Part shown: piece by piece, positions 19,096 to 28,120 of the stretch
How positions within the stretch are numbered: position 1 is the first letter of the stretch
Layout of the letters: each line of letters begins with the position of its first letter
NCBI RefSeq assembly: GCF_012516475.1
Contig: NZ_CP051217.1
Location: forward strand, 2,294,001 to 2,358,000
DNA from: Parasphingorhabdus halotolerans
GTDB taxonomy: Bacteria > Pseudomonadota > Alphaproteobacteria > Sphingomonadales > Sphingomonadaceae
Reading direction: 5' to 3'
Length of the DNA stretch: 64,000 nt
Program-made: the position numbers and the translations under genes
The notes under the pieces: generated by a model
What the model was told of the DNA's origin: nothing
What the model saw: the letters and a program-made list of their open reading frames with translations, nothing else
Database searches by the model: none

Positions 19096-19938
19096 TTAAT
19101 AGTCAAATCCCGGATTGGTGCGGTTGAGTTTGCGCATTAATCCCGGCCACACCAGATTGTCGCCAAAACCCGGGGTGAAAGCGGGGAGCCCCTGCTTGTA
19201 AACCCGGGCCGACATATCTTCGGTTTCCTCGTGCAGATGTTCCGCGCCGCCAACCGATTGAGCCAATATCTGGGTTTTGCAGGCGTTCTCGAGCAGATAC
19301 ATACGCAGAAATGCTATCGCGCAATTTTGTCCGATGGTCAGCGTGCCATGATTGCGCAGGATCAGCAGGCTTTTCTCGCCGACATCGGCAATCAGCCGAT
19401 CCCGTTCATCCAGATCAAGCGCAATACCTTCATAATCATGATAGGCCAGATCATCATGGACCTGCATTGAGAATTGGGTGTAGCGGCGCAGGCCTTCTTT
19501 CTGGACAGACACCGCAATGCCATAAGGTGTATGCACATGGATCACGCAGCCTGCATCATGGCGCGCGCTGTGGACGGCGCTATGGATGGTGAAACCGGCG
19601 GGATTGATGAAATAGGGCGTGTCCTGTTTGATATTGCCCTCAAGATCGATCTTCACCAGCGAGCTAGCTGTCATCTCGTCAAACATCACACCGTAAGGAT
19701 TGATCAGGAATCGTTCCTCGCCATCTTCATCGGGCAGGCGCGCGGAGATGTGGGTAAAAACCAGATCGGTCCAGGCATGCATTGCGCACAGCCGGTAAGT
19801 CGCTGCCAGCTCGCAGCGCAATTTCCATTCGGCATCCGAGACTTTGCCTTCGAGGCGGTCGATGGTCGCAGGATCGGGAATGTTAAACCCGGCGGTCATA
19901 CCAATTGCGCTATCAGCTTCTTTTAATGCGGTTGCCAT
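19096..19938 (-). CDS. Class II aldolase/adducin family protein
   Basis: Zinc-dependent aldolase or sugar-phosphate epimerase fold, about 280 residues. The family pattern is present: YRLCAMHAWTDLVFTHISAR, FLINPYGVMFDEMTASSLV, the metal ligands in CVIHVHTPYG, and a later His in LILRNHGTL. The catalysed reaction is unknown. Several in-frame ATGs exist up to 20022. The one at 19938 (MATALKEAD) is chosen because GGAGGA lies ten bases upstream; the ATG at 19956 is the alternative. Confidence 0.88.
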   Translation of the reverse strand: MATALKEADSAIGMTAGFNIPDPATIDRLEGKVSDAEWKLRCELAATYRLCAMHAWTDLVFTHISARLPDEDGEERFLINPYGVMFDEMTASSLVKIDLEGNIKQDTPYFINPAGFTIHSAVHSARHDAGCVIHVHTPYGIAVSVQKEGLRRYTQFSMQVHDDLAYHDYEGIALDLDERDRLIADVGEKSLLILRNHGTLTIGQNCAIAFLRMYLLENACKTQILAQSVGGAEHLHEETEDMSARVYKQGLPAFTPGFGDNLVWPGLMRKLNRTNPGFDY

Positions 19939-20115
19939 TTTTCGGGTATCCTCCATGAGTCTCACTATGATTTCTCTTGCCATAGCCGATAAATTTGCGA
20001 AGTTCAGCTTTTTCAGCCCCACGATAGATGCTATCTATTAATAGCCATTATTCTTGACCAATATTGTCCGGCAATGGTTTAAGTATGAGGGGTTTTGGAT
20101 CGGGACACTTGAGCA

Positions 20116-21717
20116 ATGGAAAAAAATGGAGCGCTGGCGCCCAATGGAGGCTTTTTCGGATGGATCGAGCGCACCGGAAACAAGCTGCCCGATCCGGTCT
20201 TCCTGTTTTTCTACCTGATATTATTTGTCGTCGCCCTGTCGGTTTTAGCCGATGTGCTTGGCTGGTCAGCGGTCCATCCGATCGAGGTGGATGAGGAAAC
20301 CGGAAGCAACACCGTGATTGCCGCGACCAGCCTGCTGAGCGCGGACAATATCCGGCGGCTCTGGGTCGAGATGCCCAAGACCTTCACCCATTTCCATCCG
20401 CTCGGCTATGTGCTGGTGGTGATGCTGGGTGCCGGCGTGGCCGAACGTTCCGGCCTGTTCGGAACCGCGATGCGCGCCGGTGTGCGGAACGCTCCCGTAT
20501 TTCTGTTGACGCCGATAGTCGCGCTGGTCGCCATGCTGGGCAATCTGGCGGCGGACGCGGCCTATGTCGTGCTGATCCCGCTGGCTGGCGTTATTTTCGC
20601 AGCAGCCGGGCGGCATCCGATTGCCGGAATCGCAGCGGCCTTTGCGGGTGTTTCGGGCGGCTTTTCGGCAAACCTGTTTCCCGGCCAGCTCGACGCGCTG
20701 CTCTTTGGCATCACGCAAGCCGCTGCAGAAACCGTCTTCCCCGGCTGGGAGGCCAATATTGCAGGCAACTGGTATTTTATTATCGTGATGACCTTCGTGT
20801 TCCTGCCAGTCATCTGGTATGTCACCGACCGGATTATCGAACCCCACCTGGGTCATTATTCGGGCGCATTAAACCCAAGTGAAAACAACTCCGAAACCGC
20901 TGTCTCGGTCGATGATGACACGCAGGACCGGCCTTTGACCGAAGGCGAAAAGCGCGGCCTGCGTTATGCCGGTTTCGCATTGCTCGGTGTCATTGCGCTT
21001 TGGCTGCTGATGCTGTTCGGGCCGGGCACAGCTTTGATCGACGAGACCGCAGCGGCGGAAGCACAGCTCACGCCATTTTACCAGTCGCTGGTCGGCGGTT
21101 TCTTCCTGCTCTTCCTGCTCGCTGGCTGGGCCTATGGAAAAGGCGTTGGGAAGATCAAGGATCATCGCGATCTGGTAAAGATGATGCGTGATTCGATGGC
21201 GGACATGGCTTATTTTCTCGTCCTCGCCTTCATGGTCGCGCATTTCGTGGCGCTATTCAGCTGGTCCAATCTCGGACTGATCACGGCAGTGCATGGGGCA
21301 GAGACATTGCAAAGCCTAGACCTGCCTGCGCCGCTCCTGCTCGCTTTGGTGGTGATCTTTGTGGCCGTGATGAACCTGTTTGTCGGGTCCGCCAGCGCCA
21401 AATGGGCCTTGCTCGCGCCAATCCTCGTGCCGATGCTGATGCTGATTGGCGTGAGCGCGGAAACCACGACCGCCGCCTATCGCGTCGGCGATAGTGCGAC
21501 CAATATTATCACGCCGCTGATGGTCTATTTCCCGCTGATCCTGATCTTCTGCCAGCGCTGGAACAAGGATTTTGGCATCGGCAATCTGACCGCGATGATG
21601 CTGCCTTACGCTTTGTGGTTGCTGGGTGCCGGGTTGGCGCTGATCATGCTGTGGGTCGCGTTTGAAATCCCGCTGGGGCCAAATGCGCCGGTTTTTGCAC
21701 CGCCGCCAACCAGCTAA
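20116..21717 (+). CDS. AbgT family transporter
   Basis: Inner-membrane transporter of the AbgT family, 533 residues with about eleven membrane segments and two hairpins. AbgT of E. coli imports p-aminobenzoyl-glutamate, and other members export sulfonamides, so the real substrate is open. Recognised segments are the N-terminal FFGWIERTGNKLPDP, the FHPLGYVLVVMLGAGVAERS block and the C-terminal GSASAKWALLAPILVPM. The gene is monocistronic or pairs loosely with the SDR gene downstream. Confidence 0.92.
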   Translation: MEKNGALAPNGGFFGWIERTGNKLPDPVFLFFYLILFVVALSVLADVLGWSAVHPIEVDEETGSNTVIAATSLLSADNIRRLWVEMPKTFTHFHPLGYVLVVMLGAGVAERSGLFGTAMRAGVRNAPVFLLTPIVALVAMLGNLAADAAYVVLIPLAGVIFAAAGRHPIAGIAAAFAGVSGGFSANLFPGQLDALLFGITQAAAETVFPGWEANIAGNWYFIIVMTFVFLPVIWYVTDRIIEPHLGHYSGALNPSENNSETAVSVDDDTQDRPLTEGEKRGLRYAGFALLGVIALWLLMLFGPGTALIDETAAAEAQLTPFYQSLVGGFFLLFLLAGWAYGKGVGKIKDHRDLVKMMRDSMADMAYFLVLAFMVAHFVALFSWSNLGLITAVHGAETLQSLDLPAPLLLALVVIFVAVMNLFVGSASAKWALLAPILVPMLMLIGVSAETTTAAYRVGDSATNIITPLMVYFPLILIFCQRWNKDFGIGNLTAMMLPYALWLLGAGLALIMLWVAFEIPLGPNAPVFAPPPTS

Positions 21718-21808
21718 GGCGCTCCATCGATGGGCGCGGCTTCTTTGATGGACAATCAACCCGCGCTCTGAAACAAGGCGCGTGAGATTTCATACAAAGG
21801 AAAAGCGC

Positions 21809-22585
21809 ATGAAAAACCTGTTCGACGTAAGCGGTAAAGTGGCGGTGGTTACCGGCGGCTCCAGCGGGATTGGCGCGATGATGGCGCGCGGGTTGCTCGA
21901 AAACGGTGCGAAGGTTTACATCACCGCGCGCAAGGAAGAGCGGCTCCATGCCATGCAGAAAGAGCTGTCTGCCTACGGCGAGTGCGTCGCGATTGCCGCC
22001 GATATGTCGAAAGTCGAAGGCATTGAAGCTTTCGTCGCGGCGGTCAGCGCGCAGGAAGAGAAAGTCGACATCCTCATCAACAATGCCGGTGCCAATTGGG
22101 CTGCGCCGGTCGATCAGTTCCCGGAGAACGGCTGGGACAAGGTGATGGACATTAATATCAAATCGATCTTCTTCACCACCCAGAAGTTCATTCCGCTGCT
22201 CAAGGCGGCGGGCACTGCCGATGACCCGGCGCGGGTCATCAATATCGCTTCGATCAACGGCATCCGCAACTCCGGCATGCCGACCTATGCCTATACCGCC
22301 AGCAAGTCCGCAGTGATCCACCTGACCACCCATCTCGCGACCGATATGGCGCACTGGAATATCAATGTGAACGCTATTGCGCCCGGCTTTTTCCCGAGCA
22401 ACATGACCAAGCAGATTGTCGAGAATGAAGCGATGACCAAAGCGGCACTGGCGCAAATCCCGCGTGGCCGGGCGGGCAAGCCGGAAGATATCGCCGGAAC
22501 CGCGCTCTATCTCTGCGGCGCGGCATCGGCATGGCTGGTCGGCCAGACGATTGCCCTGGATGGCGGGATGATTTCGCGGGCGTAG
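21809..22585 (+). CDS. SDR family oxidoreductase
   Basis: NAD(P)-dependent short-chain dehydrogenase of 258 residues. The cofactor site is VVTGGSSGIGAMM, the structural NNAG is present, the catalytic Ser lies in INIASINGI, and YTASK is the YxxxK motif. The C-terminal GQTIALDGGM is typical. The ATG at 21809 is chosen because AAAGGA lies about eight bases upstream; an ATG at 21782 would add nine residues. The substrate is unknown. It is not closely related in position to the SDR gene at 14757. Confidence 0.92.
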   Translation: MKNLFDVSGKVAVVTGGSSGIGAMMARGLLENGAKVYITARKEERLHAMQKELSAYGECVAIAADMSKVEGIEAFVAAVSAQEEKVDILINNAGANWAAPVDQFPENGWDKVMDINIKSIFFTTQKFIPLLKAAGTADDPARVINIASINGIRNSGMPTYAYTASKSAVIHLTTHLATDMAHWNINVNAIAPGFFPSNMTKQIVENEAMTKAALAQIPRGRAGKPEDIAGTALYLCGAASAWLVGQTIALDGGMISRA

Positions 22586-22608
22586 GTGGGCGCGCTAAGT
22601 AACTCCAA

Positions 22609-24042
22609 ATGCAAAACCTAGATTCATCCCTACTTGAAGAAAGCCGGGGTGATCTGTTCACACCCAATCAATTTCGTGCGACATTGGGTGCACATGGGAT
22701 GTATGATGGACTTCGGTTTGTCGTTCGGTTGTCGCCCCGTGTTCACGACCTAATCGCCGAACTGCCGAACGGAATAGGTTTTCAGAGTGATGTTTCGTTT
22801 GAGCATGTTCAGGCTTTTTCGACGTATCTTCACGAAACAATCCACTGGTGGCAGCATGTGGGAAGCACATGTGGTTTGATGTTAAGCCTAAGCTATCCTG
22901 CTCAGACACATGCCAATCTCAATCACCTGAATAAATTTTTGGAAAAAGTTGGCCCCGTCAAATCAGTACTGGAATTCTCGGCGACACAGCAGGGAAAGCC
23001 ATCACCTGAAAACCCGGGTGGTCTTTCCAATATTATCGTAAACAATCAATTTGATATTGAAGCGTATCGTTTCATCGCAACCAATCCAGAGCGCGCAGTT
23101 CCTTTGGTCAATGATAAGATGTTTGAGAGTGTCGGACATGCTTATCATATCGCACTTACAAATGGAGTTTGGTTGCTTGCCAGTACATTTGATCGTGAAC
23201 TCTCTCACCTACCCGACCCACGTGACTGGGAACAAGAATTTCGCAATTTGCGCGAAGCGCGAGAAGAAGGTTCTTACTACGGCTCACCAGTTACTCTTTC
23301 GCCACTAGGTGCATTCCATATCTTTGAAGGACAGGCACGGTTTTCCCAATTGCAGTATCTTCATTTTGCTTCGGGAGGAAAGTTTGATTGGGATGAGGCT
23401 GAGAAAGCGGGCATGATGTCTACTGTTTACACGGCTGCATTCGAAGGTTTTCTTGCGCAAAGTAAACTTGAGCGTCCCGCGACAATCGACCATCCCGTAG
23501 TCGGTCTATTTTTACTGATTTGCGATATTACCATCAATTCAGGAGAGGGTTTTCCTTTTCCAATTTGGAGTCCGAAGACTTTTATTACTGATGCTGATCC
23601 CGGAATGCGTTTCCTGCATCTTTCGGCTGCCGTTCGAATGTTTTGTCCGGAAACCGCGAGCGCCATTACCAGATACAACGCAACCGAGTATGAGGAAGTT
23701 AGTAGCTCACTATGCGAGGCCCTTAAGTTATTTTCTCCGATAAATAATTGCCGGGCAATGGAGCTAATGGTTACGGAGTGCAAACTGGCAAAAGAATGTT
23801 TGAAACTCCATGACATAGGTCAAGCTGCCCCCTTGAATTTACCCATTCAAGTCCTCTTTGGACAATTTGCTTCGTTTGCCCGTGATAAGTTAGAGTACCC
23901 ACATGTAATTTGTTGGCCCGGAGCGGCTATGGCTGGCCGGTTTAGGGACGAATCAAGTATGGGCGTATTTTCACGTCAGTCGCCGATGTTCATTGATCGC
24001 GCTGAAGACGAAATGATCGTTCCAGTTATTAGGGCGGTGTGA
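22609..24042 (+). CDS. Unrecognised protein with HExxH motif, 477 aa
   Basis: I do not recognise a family. The sequence shows HETIHWWQH at residues 75-83, which fits a zinc-metallopeptidase HExxH with an extra His. A much later FEGQARFSQ (Glu240) resembles the third-ligand region EGQTQFWG of the M61 peptidase at 3076-5037. There is no signal peptide and no clear membrane helix. The gene is AT-richer than its neighbours and uses different codons, which suggests transfer. It overlaps the next small gene by four bases (GTGA), so the two probably act together. A gluzincin-like activity is inference only. Confidence 0.8.
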   Translation: MQNLDSSLLEESRGDLFTPNQFRATLGAHGMYDGLRFVVRLSPRVHDLIAELPNGIGFQSDVSFEHVQAFSTYLHETIHWWQHVGSTCGLMLSLSYPAQTHANLNHLNKFLEKVGPVKSVLEFSATQQGKPSPENPGGLSNIIVNNQFDIEAYRFIATNPERAVPLVNDKMFESVGHAYHIALTNGVWLLASTFDRELSHLPDPRDWEQEFRNLREAREEGSYYGSPVTLSPLGAFHIFEGQARFSQLQYLHFASGGKFDWDEAEKAGMMSTVYTAAFEGFLAQSKLERPATIDHPVVGLFLLICDITINSGEGFPFPIWSPKTFITDADPGMRFLHLSAAVRMFCPETASAITRYNATEYEEVSSSLCEALKLFSPINNCRAMELMVTECKLAKECLKLHDIGQAAPLNLPIQVLFGQFASFARDKLEYPHVICWPGAAMAGRFRDESSMGVFSRQSPMFIDRAEDEMIVPVIRAV

Positions 24043-24260
24043 AAGAAACAGATGTGATGAACACGTTTCAGGAATTTTATGGTGGTTTTGCACTCTATGA
24101 TCTAACGCGGCAGTGGATTACTACCGCTGGCCCTTTCAAGTATGACTACCGTTGGTTGCAACCAAACGGCACTGAGGAGCAATTCAAACAATGGGCGGAC
24201 AAAGGGTTTAGTGAGGCCTTTAACGTTGATCCGGATATGTTTAAGCTTCTGAGTTCCTGA
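24039..24260 (+). CDS. Small hypothetical protein coupled to the HExxH gene
   Basis: Protein of 73 residues with no recognised family. It is aromatic-rich (FQEFYGGFALYDL, FKYDYRWLQPNG) and has no signal peptide or membrane helix. A GTG start overlaps the upstream stop codon (GTGA), the classic geometry of translational coupling; an ATG at 24057 would be an alternative start. It shares the AT-rich composition of the HExxH gene. It may be a partner, inhibitor or immunity-like protein of that gene, which is inference from context only. Confidence 0.65.
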   Translation: MKETDVMNTFQEFYGGFALYDLTRQWITTAGPFKYDYRWLQPNGTEEQFKQWADKGFSEAFNVDPDMFKLLSS

Positions 24261-24317
24261 TAAAGCGCAATAGTCGTTATCTAGCAATCGGCGAATAATG
24301 GACGAGCAAGTCCACCC

Positions 24318-24626
24318 TCACGCCGCCTTCACCTCCGGAATTTTATCCAGCACGTCGCCCAGTTCCTGCTCGGCAATTTTCAAATCATAGCTATGCTGCA
24401 TGTTCAGCCACACCTCTGGCCCGCCGCCGAACATTTTTGCGAAGCGCAGCGCCATGGCCGGGGTGACTGGCTGTTTCTCGTTCAAAATATCATAAAGCGT
24501 CTGGCGCGAAATGCCGAGCAGGCGCGCGATTTCGGTTTTCGGGCGGGCGACGGCGGGGAGAATATCTTCGCGCAGCAATTCGCCGGGATGAACGGGTCGC
24601 AGCCCTTTTGTAAGCGGGTTAGTCAT
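24318..24626 (-). CDS. higA: HigA family antitoxin, XRE-type
   Basis: Antitoxin and transcriptional repressor of a HigBA toxin-antitoxin module, 102 residues. The HigA signature HPGELLREDIL near the N-terminus is followed by an XRE helix-turn-helix (KTEIARLLGISRQTLYDIL) and the typical MALRFAKMFGG and WLNMQHSYDL. It overlaps the stop codon of the toxin gene (TGATG). It is intact, while the toxin reading frame upstream is broken. Confidence 0.94.
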   Translation of the reverse strand: MTNPLTKGLRPVHPGELLREDILPAVARPKTEIARLLGISRQTLYDILNEKQPVTPAMALRFAKMFGGGPEVWLNMQHSYDLKIAEQELGDVLDKIPEVKAA

Positions 24627-24905
24627 CAGTGATAATCCTTCAAATCAACATCAATTGCATCCTTGCCGTCCCAGGCAAATGTGATCCGCCAGTTGCCCGA
24701 CGCATCGATGGCGTAGCGCCCTTTGTCCTTTCCCTTCAGCCCATGAAAGCGATATCCGGGCAAGTTCATGTCTTCCGGTGCTGGCGCTGCATCCAGACGG
24801 GCCAATATGCGTTCCACTCTTGCAACATTGGGCACGCTCAGCTTCGAGGGATCACCCCGCTCGACATAACGGCGCAGGGCTTTGCTTCGGAACGGAGCGG
24901 ATCAT
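24626..24905 (-). pseudogene. higB: HigB family toxin, frameshifted near the start
   Basis: RelE-like mRNA interferase of the HigBA system. From the ATG at 24905 the frame reads MIRS and then goes wrong. One extra base at about 24893 separates it from the rest, which reads FRSKALRRYVERGDPSKLSV and continues to the family's usual NLPGYRFHGLKG, GNWRITF and DLKDYH. Without that base the product is exactly 92 residues, the normal length. The remaining open stretch (69 residues from an internal GTG) lacks the first helix. The toxin is therefore probably inactive, unless the extra base is a sequencing error. Confidence 0.85.
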
Positions 24906-24907
24906 GG

Positions 24908-24954
24908 ATGTAAGCTAATGGCTGACATAAAATTTGTCAAGTCTTGGCTTACAT
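24908..24954 (-). promoter_or_regulatory. higBA promoter with overlapping inverted-repeat operator
   Basis: On the minus strand TTGACA (24940-24935) and TAGCTT (24917-24912) are 17 bases apart, and the higB ATG follows six bases later, so the message would be leaderless. Perfect eight-base inverted repeats, ATGTAAGC and GCTTACAT, lie at 24908-24915 and 24947-24954 and flank the promoter. They are the natural candidate for the HigA operator; autorepression is known for the family. Confidence 0.65.
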
Positions 24955-25321
24955 ATCTCTGGCTCGCACGATACCACAACGCACTTACAAAAAACTTCTC
25001 GTCTTCGCTGCTTCGCGCGAAATATCTTTCCTACATATCCCGCGCCTTGCTAATCCTGCGCCGATATGCACAGCGCTTACCAAATGCTCCTGACACCCGC
25101 TCTAGCCAAGCATCCCACCCGGCCGACCGCCGCAAACCCGATGTTGGGAACGCTTCTTGCAACACGCGCGGGCGCGCGCACGTACAGGGCTAAACTTCCT
25201 AAACTTTGTAATAAAATTACGCGCGATTTGCGCCGGAGGAGGTTTTTGCGCTTATAACTGTATCATCATTGTAACCTTCGCACACAAAACTGCATTTCCG
25301 CGATACTGTTTCGCGCAGCGG
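24955..25321. other. Intergenic region without a recognisable gene
   Basis: About 370 bases between the higBA promoter and the end of the alpha/beta hydrolase gene. Open frames exist on the plus strand (for example 25066-25257), but they have no ribosome binding site and look compositionally random. I see no RNA gene, no repeat copy and no clear terminator. It may be a decayed insertion site. Confidence 0.5.
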
Positions 25322-27085
25322 CTAAACCTGGGTGGCGGTGCCCGCGACAACATAGAGGGTTACGAAAATTCCGGCAATCAGCGCGCCGGGCCGGTGGCTG
25401 CCGGTGCGGTGCCAGCAGAATATCGTGATAATCGCCATTGCGGTGAGCATCGGAACAAATTGCAGCGCAATCACGGTGCTGAGCGGGTCAAGGCTGGTGA
25501 TGAGGACGCCGGTGGCGAAGAATATGCCGTAGATTGTGCCAAGCAATATCGCAAAGCCGGATGCGAGCAGCGCGATGCCCGTGGCATACCGCCGCCGGTT
25601 GCTGTCGCCATCGACAAGGAAATAGCCGGTGAGCGGGCGCAGGGTGACCAGGAAGGCTGCGGTCAGGGGAATGACGTAAATCGCGGCAATGCCCCATTGG
25701 CTGAGGCTGGGCCATTTAATCGCGACGACCCAAAGCCGCAGGTCGGTGTGGAACAGGCGGTCGACCAGCCGGAGCGCGAGATAGGCGGCGGCTACGGAAA
25801 GGACCGCGATGACGATGGAATGGAGCCATGAGGCAGATCGGCTGGAAGTCGTAGCGGGGCCAAAGCGGTTGAGCAGCAGGGTCAATCCGGCTGAGAGCAG
25901 CGCCCAGACCATGACCTGCGTGGTGACGGCCTGTGGCAAGATGGACGATGCCGGCAATCCCAATCCCGCAGCGATAAAGGCGGGGAAGAAAATCAGCGCG
26001 GGCAGGGCGGTGCTGAGCGCGAACATCCGCCACCATTTGCGGTCCCGGGATATGGGGGTTGGCGATATGGTGGTTTGGGATGGCGTGTTTCTGATCGCGG
26101 CAAATGGCTTGGCGCGGATCAGGATATCGAACACGCCGAGCATCAGCATCACAAAGCCGATCAGCCCGATGCCGGTGCCGAATTCTTTCCAGTACCAGAT
26201 CTGGTCGCTGGCGGGGCGCGGTGTTCCGCCTTCCAATGTTTTGGCAAACCAGTCGCTAGCCTTGTCGATCGATTCGCGGGAGAAATGATTGCCGGGATGG
26301 GTGGTGCCGGGTTGATGCAGTACGCGGGCGGTGCCATCGGCAATCGAGCCGTAGAGCTTGCCTTCGTTGATGGTAGACTGCGTGCCAAAGACGACCTGCA
26401 ATTTGGGGCTTTGCGGCGTATCCACCGCCCGGTCCATGCCCCACATGATTTTGGAAAATTCGTCATAGCGGCTGAACACCAATGCCAGATTGCGGGGCCA
26501 TTGCGGGCTGCCTTCCTGCGCAAACGGCGCGCCGGTTGATGAGCCCTGCAAGACCATTGATTTATAAGCATCTGGCATTTCTGCGGCGGCGGCAAGGATC
26601 GTCCAGCCGCCCATGCTATGGCCTTCCAGGCCGATATTGTTTTTGTCGACCATCGGCAGGGCACGCAAATACCGCAAACCATCCGGGCCGCCAAAACCAT
26701 TGGAGAAGGCCGGGCCATCGCTATAGCCGTGGCCGGTCTGGTCGAGCGAGAGCACGACATAGCCCCGCCGCGCAAATTCAATCGCAAAGCCATCCTGGGT
26801 TTCACGCGAATTTATATAACCATGCACCGCCAATATGCCGGGAGCCGGGTTTTCTCTGGTCGCGCCTTGCGGAACATAGAGCAGGGCGCTCATGGTTTTG
26901 CCATCCGTGCCGGAGAAACGTATATCCTCGACCGAAACGCCGTCGGCGGATCGGATGAAATGCGCCAGAGCGCCGCCACAAAGGATGATTAGCAAGCCGA
27001 GAATGGCGAGCCAATAGGCTGGTTTGGGGTAAGCTGGCGCCGGAGCGTGGTCCCGATGCTCTTGCCCACCATCTTTTTCGGTCAT
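25322..27085 (-). CDS. Alpha/beta hydrolase fused to a multi-helix membrane domain
   Basis: Membrane protein of 587 residues. One N-terminal helix (YWLAILGLLIILCGGALAHF) is followed by an alpha/beta hydrolase domain with AVHGYINSRE as oxyanion loop region and the nucleophile elbow GHSMGG near residue 155-160. The region after about residue 300 holds roughly eight membrane helices. The substrate is unknown; an ester or peptide at the membrane surface is possible. The ATG at 27085 has AGGGGGA seven bases upstream and is preferred to an in-frame ATG at 27121. It lies just behind trpS. Confidence 0.85.
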   Translation of the reverse strand: MTEKDGGQEHRDHAPAPAYPKPAYWLAILGLLIILCGGALAHFIRSADGVSVEDIRFSGTDGKTMSALLYVPQGATRENPAPGILAVHGYINSRETQDGFAIEFARRGYVVLSLDQTGHGYSDGPAFSNGFGGPDGLRYLRALPMVDKNNIGLEGHSMGGWTILAAAAEMPDAYKSMVLQGSSTGAPFAQEGSPQWPRNLALVFSRYDEFSKIMWGMDRAVDTPQSPKLQVVFGTQSTINEGKLYGSIADGTARVLHQPGTTHPGNHFSRESIDKASDWFAKTLEGGTPRPASDQIWYWKEFGTGIGLIGFVMLMLGVFDILIRAKPFAAIRNTPSQTTISPTPISRDRKWWRMFALSTALPALIFFPAFIAAGLGLPASSILPQAVTTQVMVWALLSAGLTLLLNRFGPATTSSRSASWLHSIVIAVLSVAAAYLALRLVDRLFHTDLRLWVVAIKWPSLSQWGIAAIYVIPLTAAFLVTLRPLTGYFLVDGDSNRRRYATGIALLASGFAILLGTIYGIFFATGVLITSLDPLSTVIALQFVPMLTAMAIITIFCWHRTGSHRPGALIAGIFVTLYVVAGTATQV

Positions 27086-27124
27086 CAGCCATTCCCCCTG
27101 TTTAACCAGAGGATTAGCCAAGCG

Positions 27125-28120
27125 TTACCCCCGGAGCAAGCCCAACGCTGCATAGGCTGCATCAACCGTCGGCTGGGCCAAGGCGCTGGCTCGCTCTGCG
27201 CCGTCCCGCAGCACGGCATCAATCGCCGCTTCGTCTTTGCGCAGTTCATCGAAACGATTGCGGATCGGGGAAAGCTTGCTCACCGCCAGATCAGCCAGCG
27301 CCGGTTTGAAATCACCAAAGCCTTTCCCGGCATATTCGGCGAGTACGTCTTCGGCGCTGATGTCGGCGAGCGCGGCATATATGGCGACCAGATTGGCAGC
27401 CTCCGCCCGGCCTTCCAGCGCAGCAAGATTGTCGGGCAGTGGTTCGGGATCGGTCTTGGCCTTCTTGAACTTGCGCGCAATCGTCTCGTCATCATCGGTC
27501 ATGTTGATGCGCGACAGGTCGGACGGGTCGGACTTGCTCATCTTGGCATTGCCATCGCGCAGCGACATAATCCGCGCTGCGGTCTTGCCGATAAACGGCT
27601 CTGGCAGCGTGAATGTCTCGTTGCCCGTATCACCGTTAAACTTGGCTGCAATATCGCGGGCGAGTTCCAGATGCTGTTTCTGGTCCTCGCCGACCGGCAC
27701 ATGGGTGGCTTGATAGATCAGTACATCGGCGGCCTGAAGCACAGGATAGCCATAAAGACCCAGCGAGCTGCGCTGTTTGTGCTTGCCGGATTTTTCCTTG
27801 AACTGTGTCATCCGGTCGAGCCAGCCCATCGGCGTCGAACAGAATAGCATCCATGCCAGTTCGGCATGTCCGGGAACTCGGGCCTGGTTGAACAGGATAG
27901 ATTTCTTGGGATCAACGCCAGACGCCAGCAACGCAGCTGCCATCTCGCGGCTGTTCGCGCTGAGTTCTTTTGCATCGCCGGGAACGGTAATCGCGTGGAG
28001 ATCGGCGAGGAAATAGAGTGCTTCGCCCTCGTCCTGCATGGTCACCCAGTTTTTGATCGCGCCGAGATAATTGCCGAGATGGAGATTACCTGTGGGCTGA
28101 ATGCCGGATACTGTTCTCAT
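27125..28120 (-). CDS. trpS: Tryptophan--tRNA ligase
   Basis: Class Ic aminoacyl-tRNA synthetase that charges tRNA-Trp. The HIGH-like motif is in PTGNLHLGNYLGA near the N-terminus, and KMSKSDPSD is the KMSKS loop. The 331-residue length is normal. The ATG overlaps the murJ stop by four bases, so trpS is coupled to murJ. That pairing is common in alphaproteobacteria. Confidence 0.97.
   Translation of the reverse strand: MRTVSGIQPTGNLHLGNYLGAIKNWVTMQDEGEALYFLADLHAITVPGDAKELSANSREMAAALLASGVDPKKSILFNQARVPGHAELAWMLFCSTPMGWLDRMTQFKEKSGKHKQRSSLGLYGYPVLQAADVLIYQATHVPVGEDQKQHLELARDIAAKFNGDTGNETFTLPEPFIGKTAARIMSLRDGNAKMSKSDPSDLSRINMTDDDETIARKFKKAKTDPEPLPDNLAALEGRAEAANLVAIYAALADISAEDVLAEYAGKGFGDFKPALADLAVSKLSPIRNRFDELRKDEAAIDAVLRDGAERASALAQPTVDAAYAALGLLRG

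Noticed and set aside
20054..20083. TTGACC followed by TTTAAG, a possible AbgT promoter
   Set aside because: The spacing is 18 bases and the -10 match is poor, so it was not listed.
21719..21750. Palindrome around CCATCGATGG after the AbgT gene, considered as terminator
   Set aside because: The arms leave no room for a loop, and no T run follows.
25157..25831. Open frame on the plus strand across the end of the alpha/beta hydrolase gene
   Set aside because: Most of it is antisense to the hydrolase gene. The part in the intergenic region has random-looking composition and no ribosome binding site.
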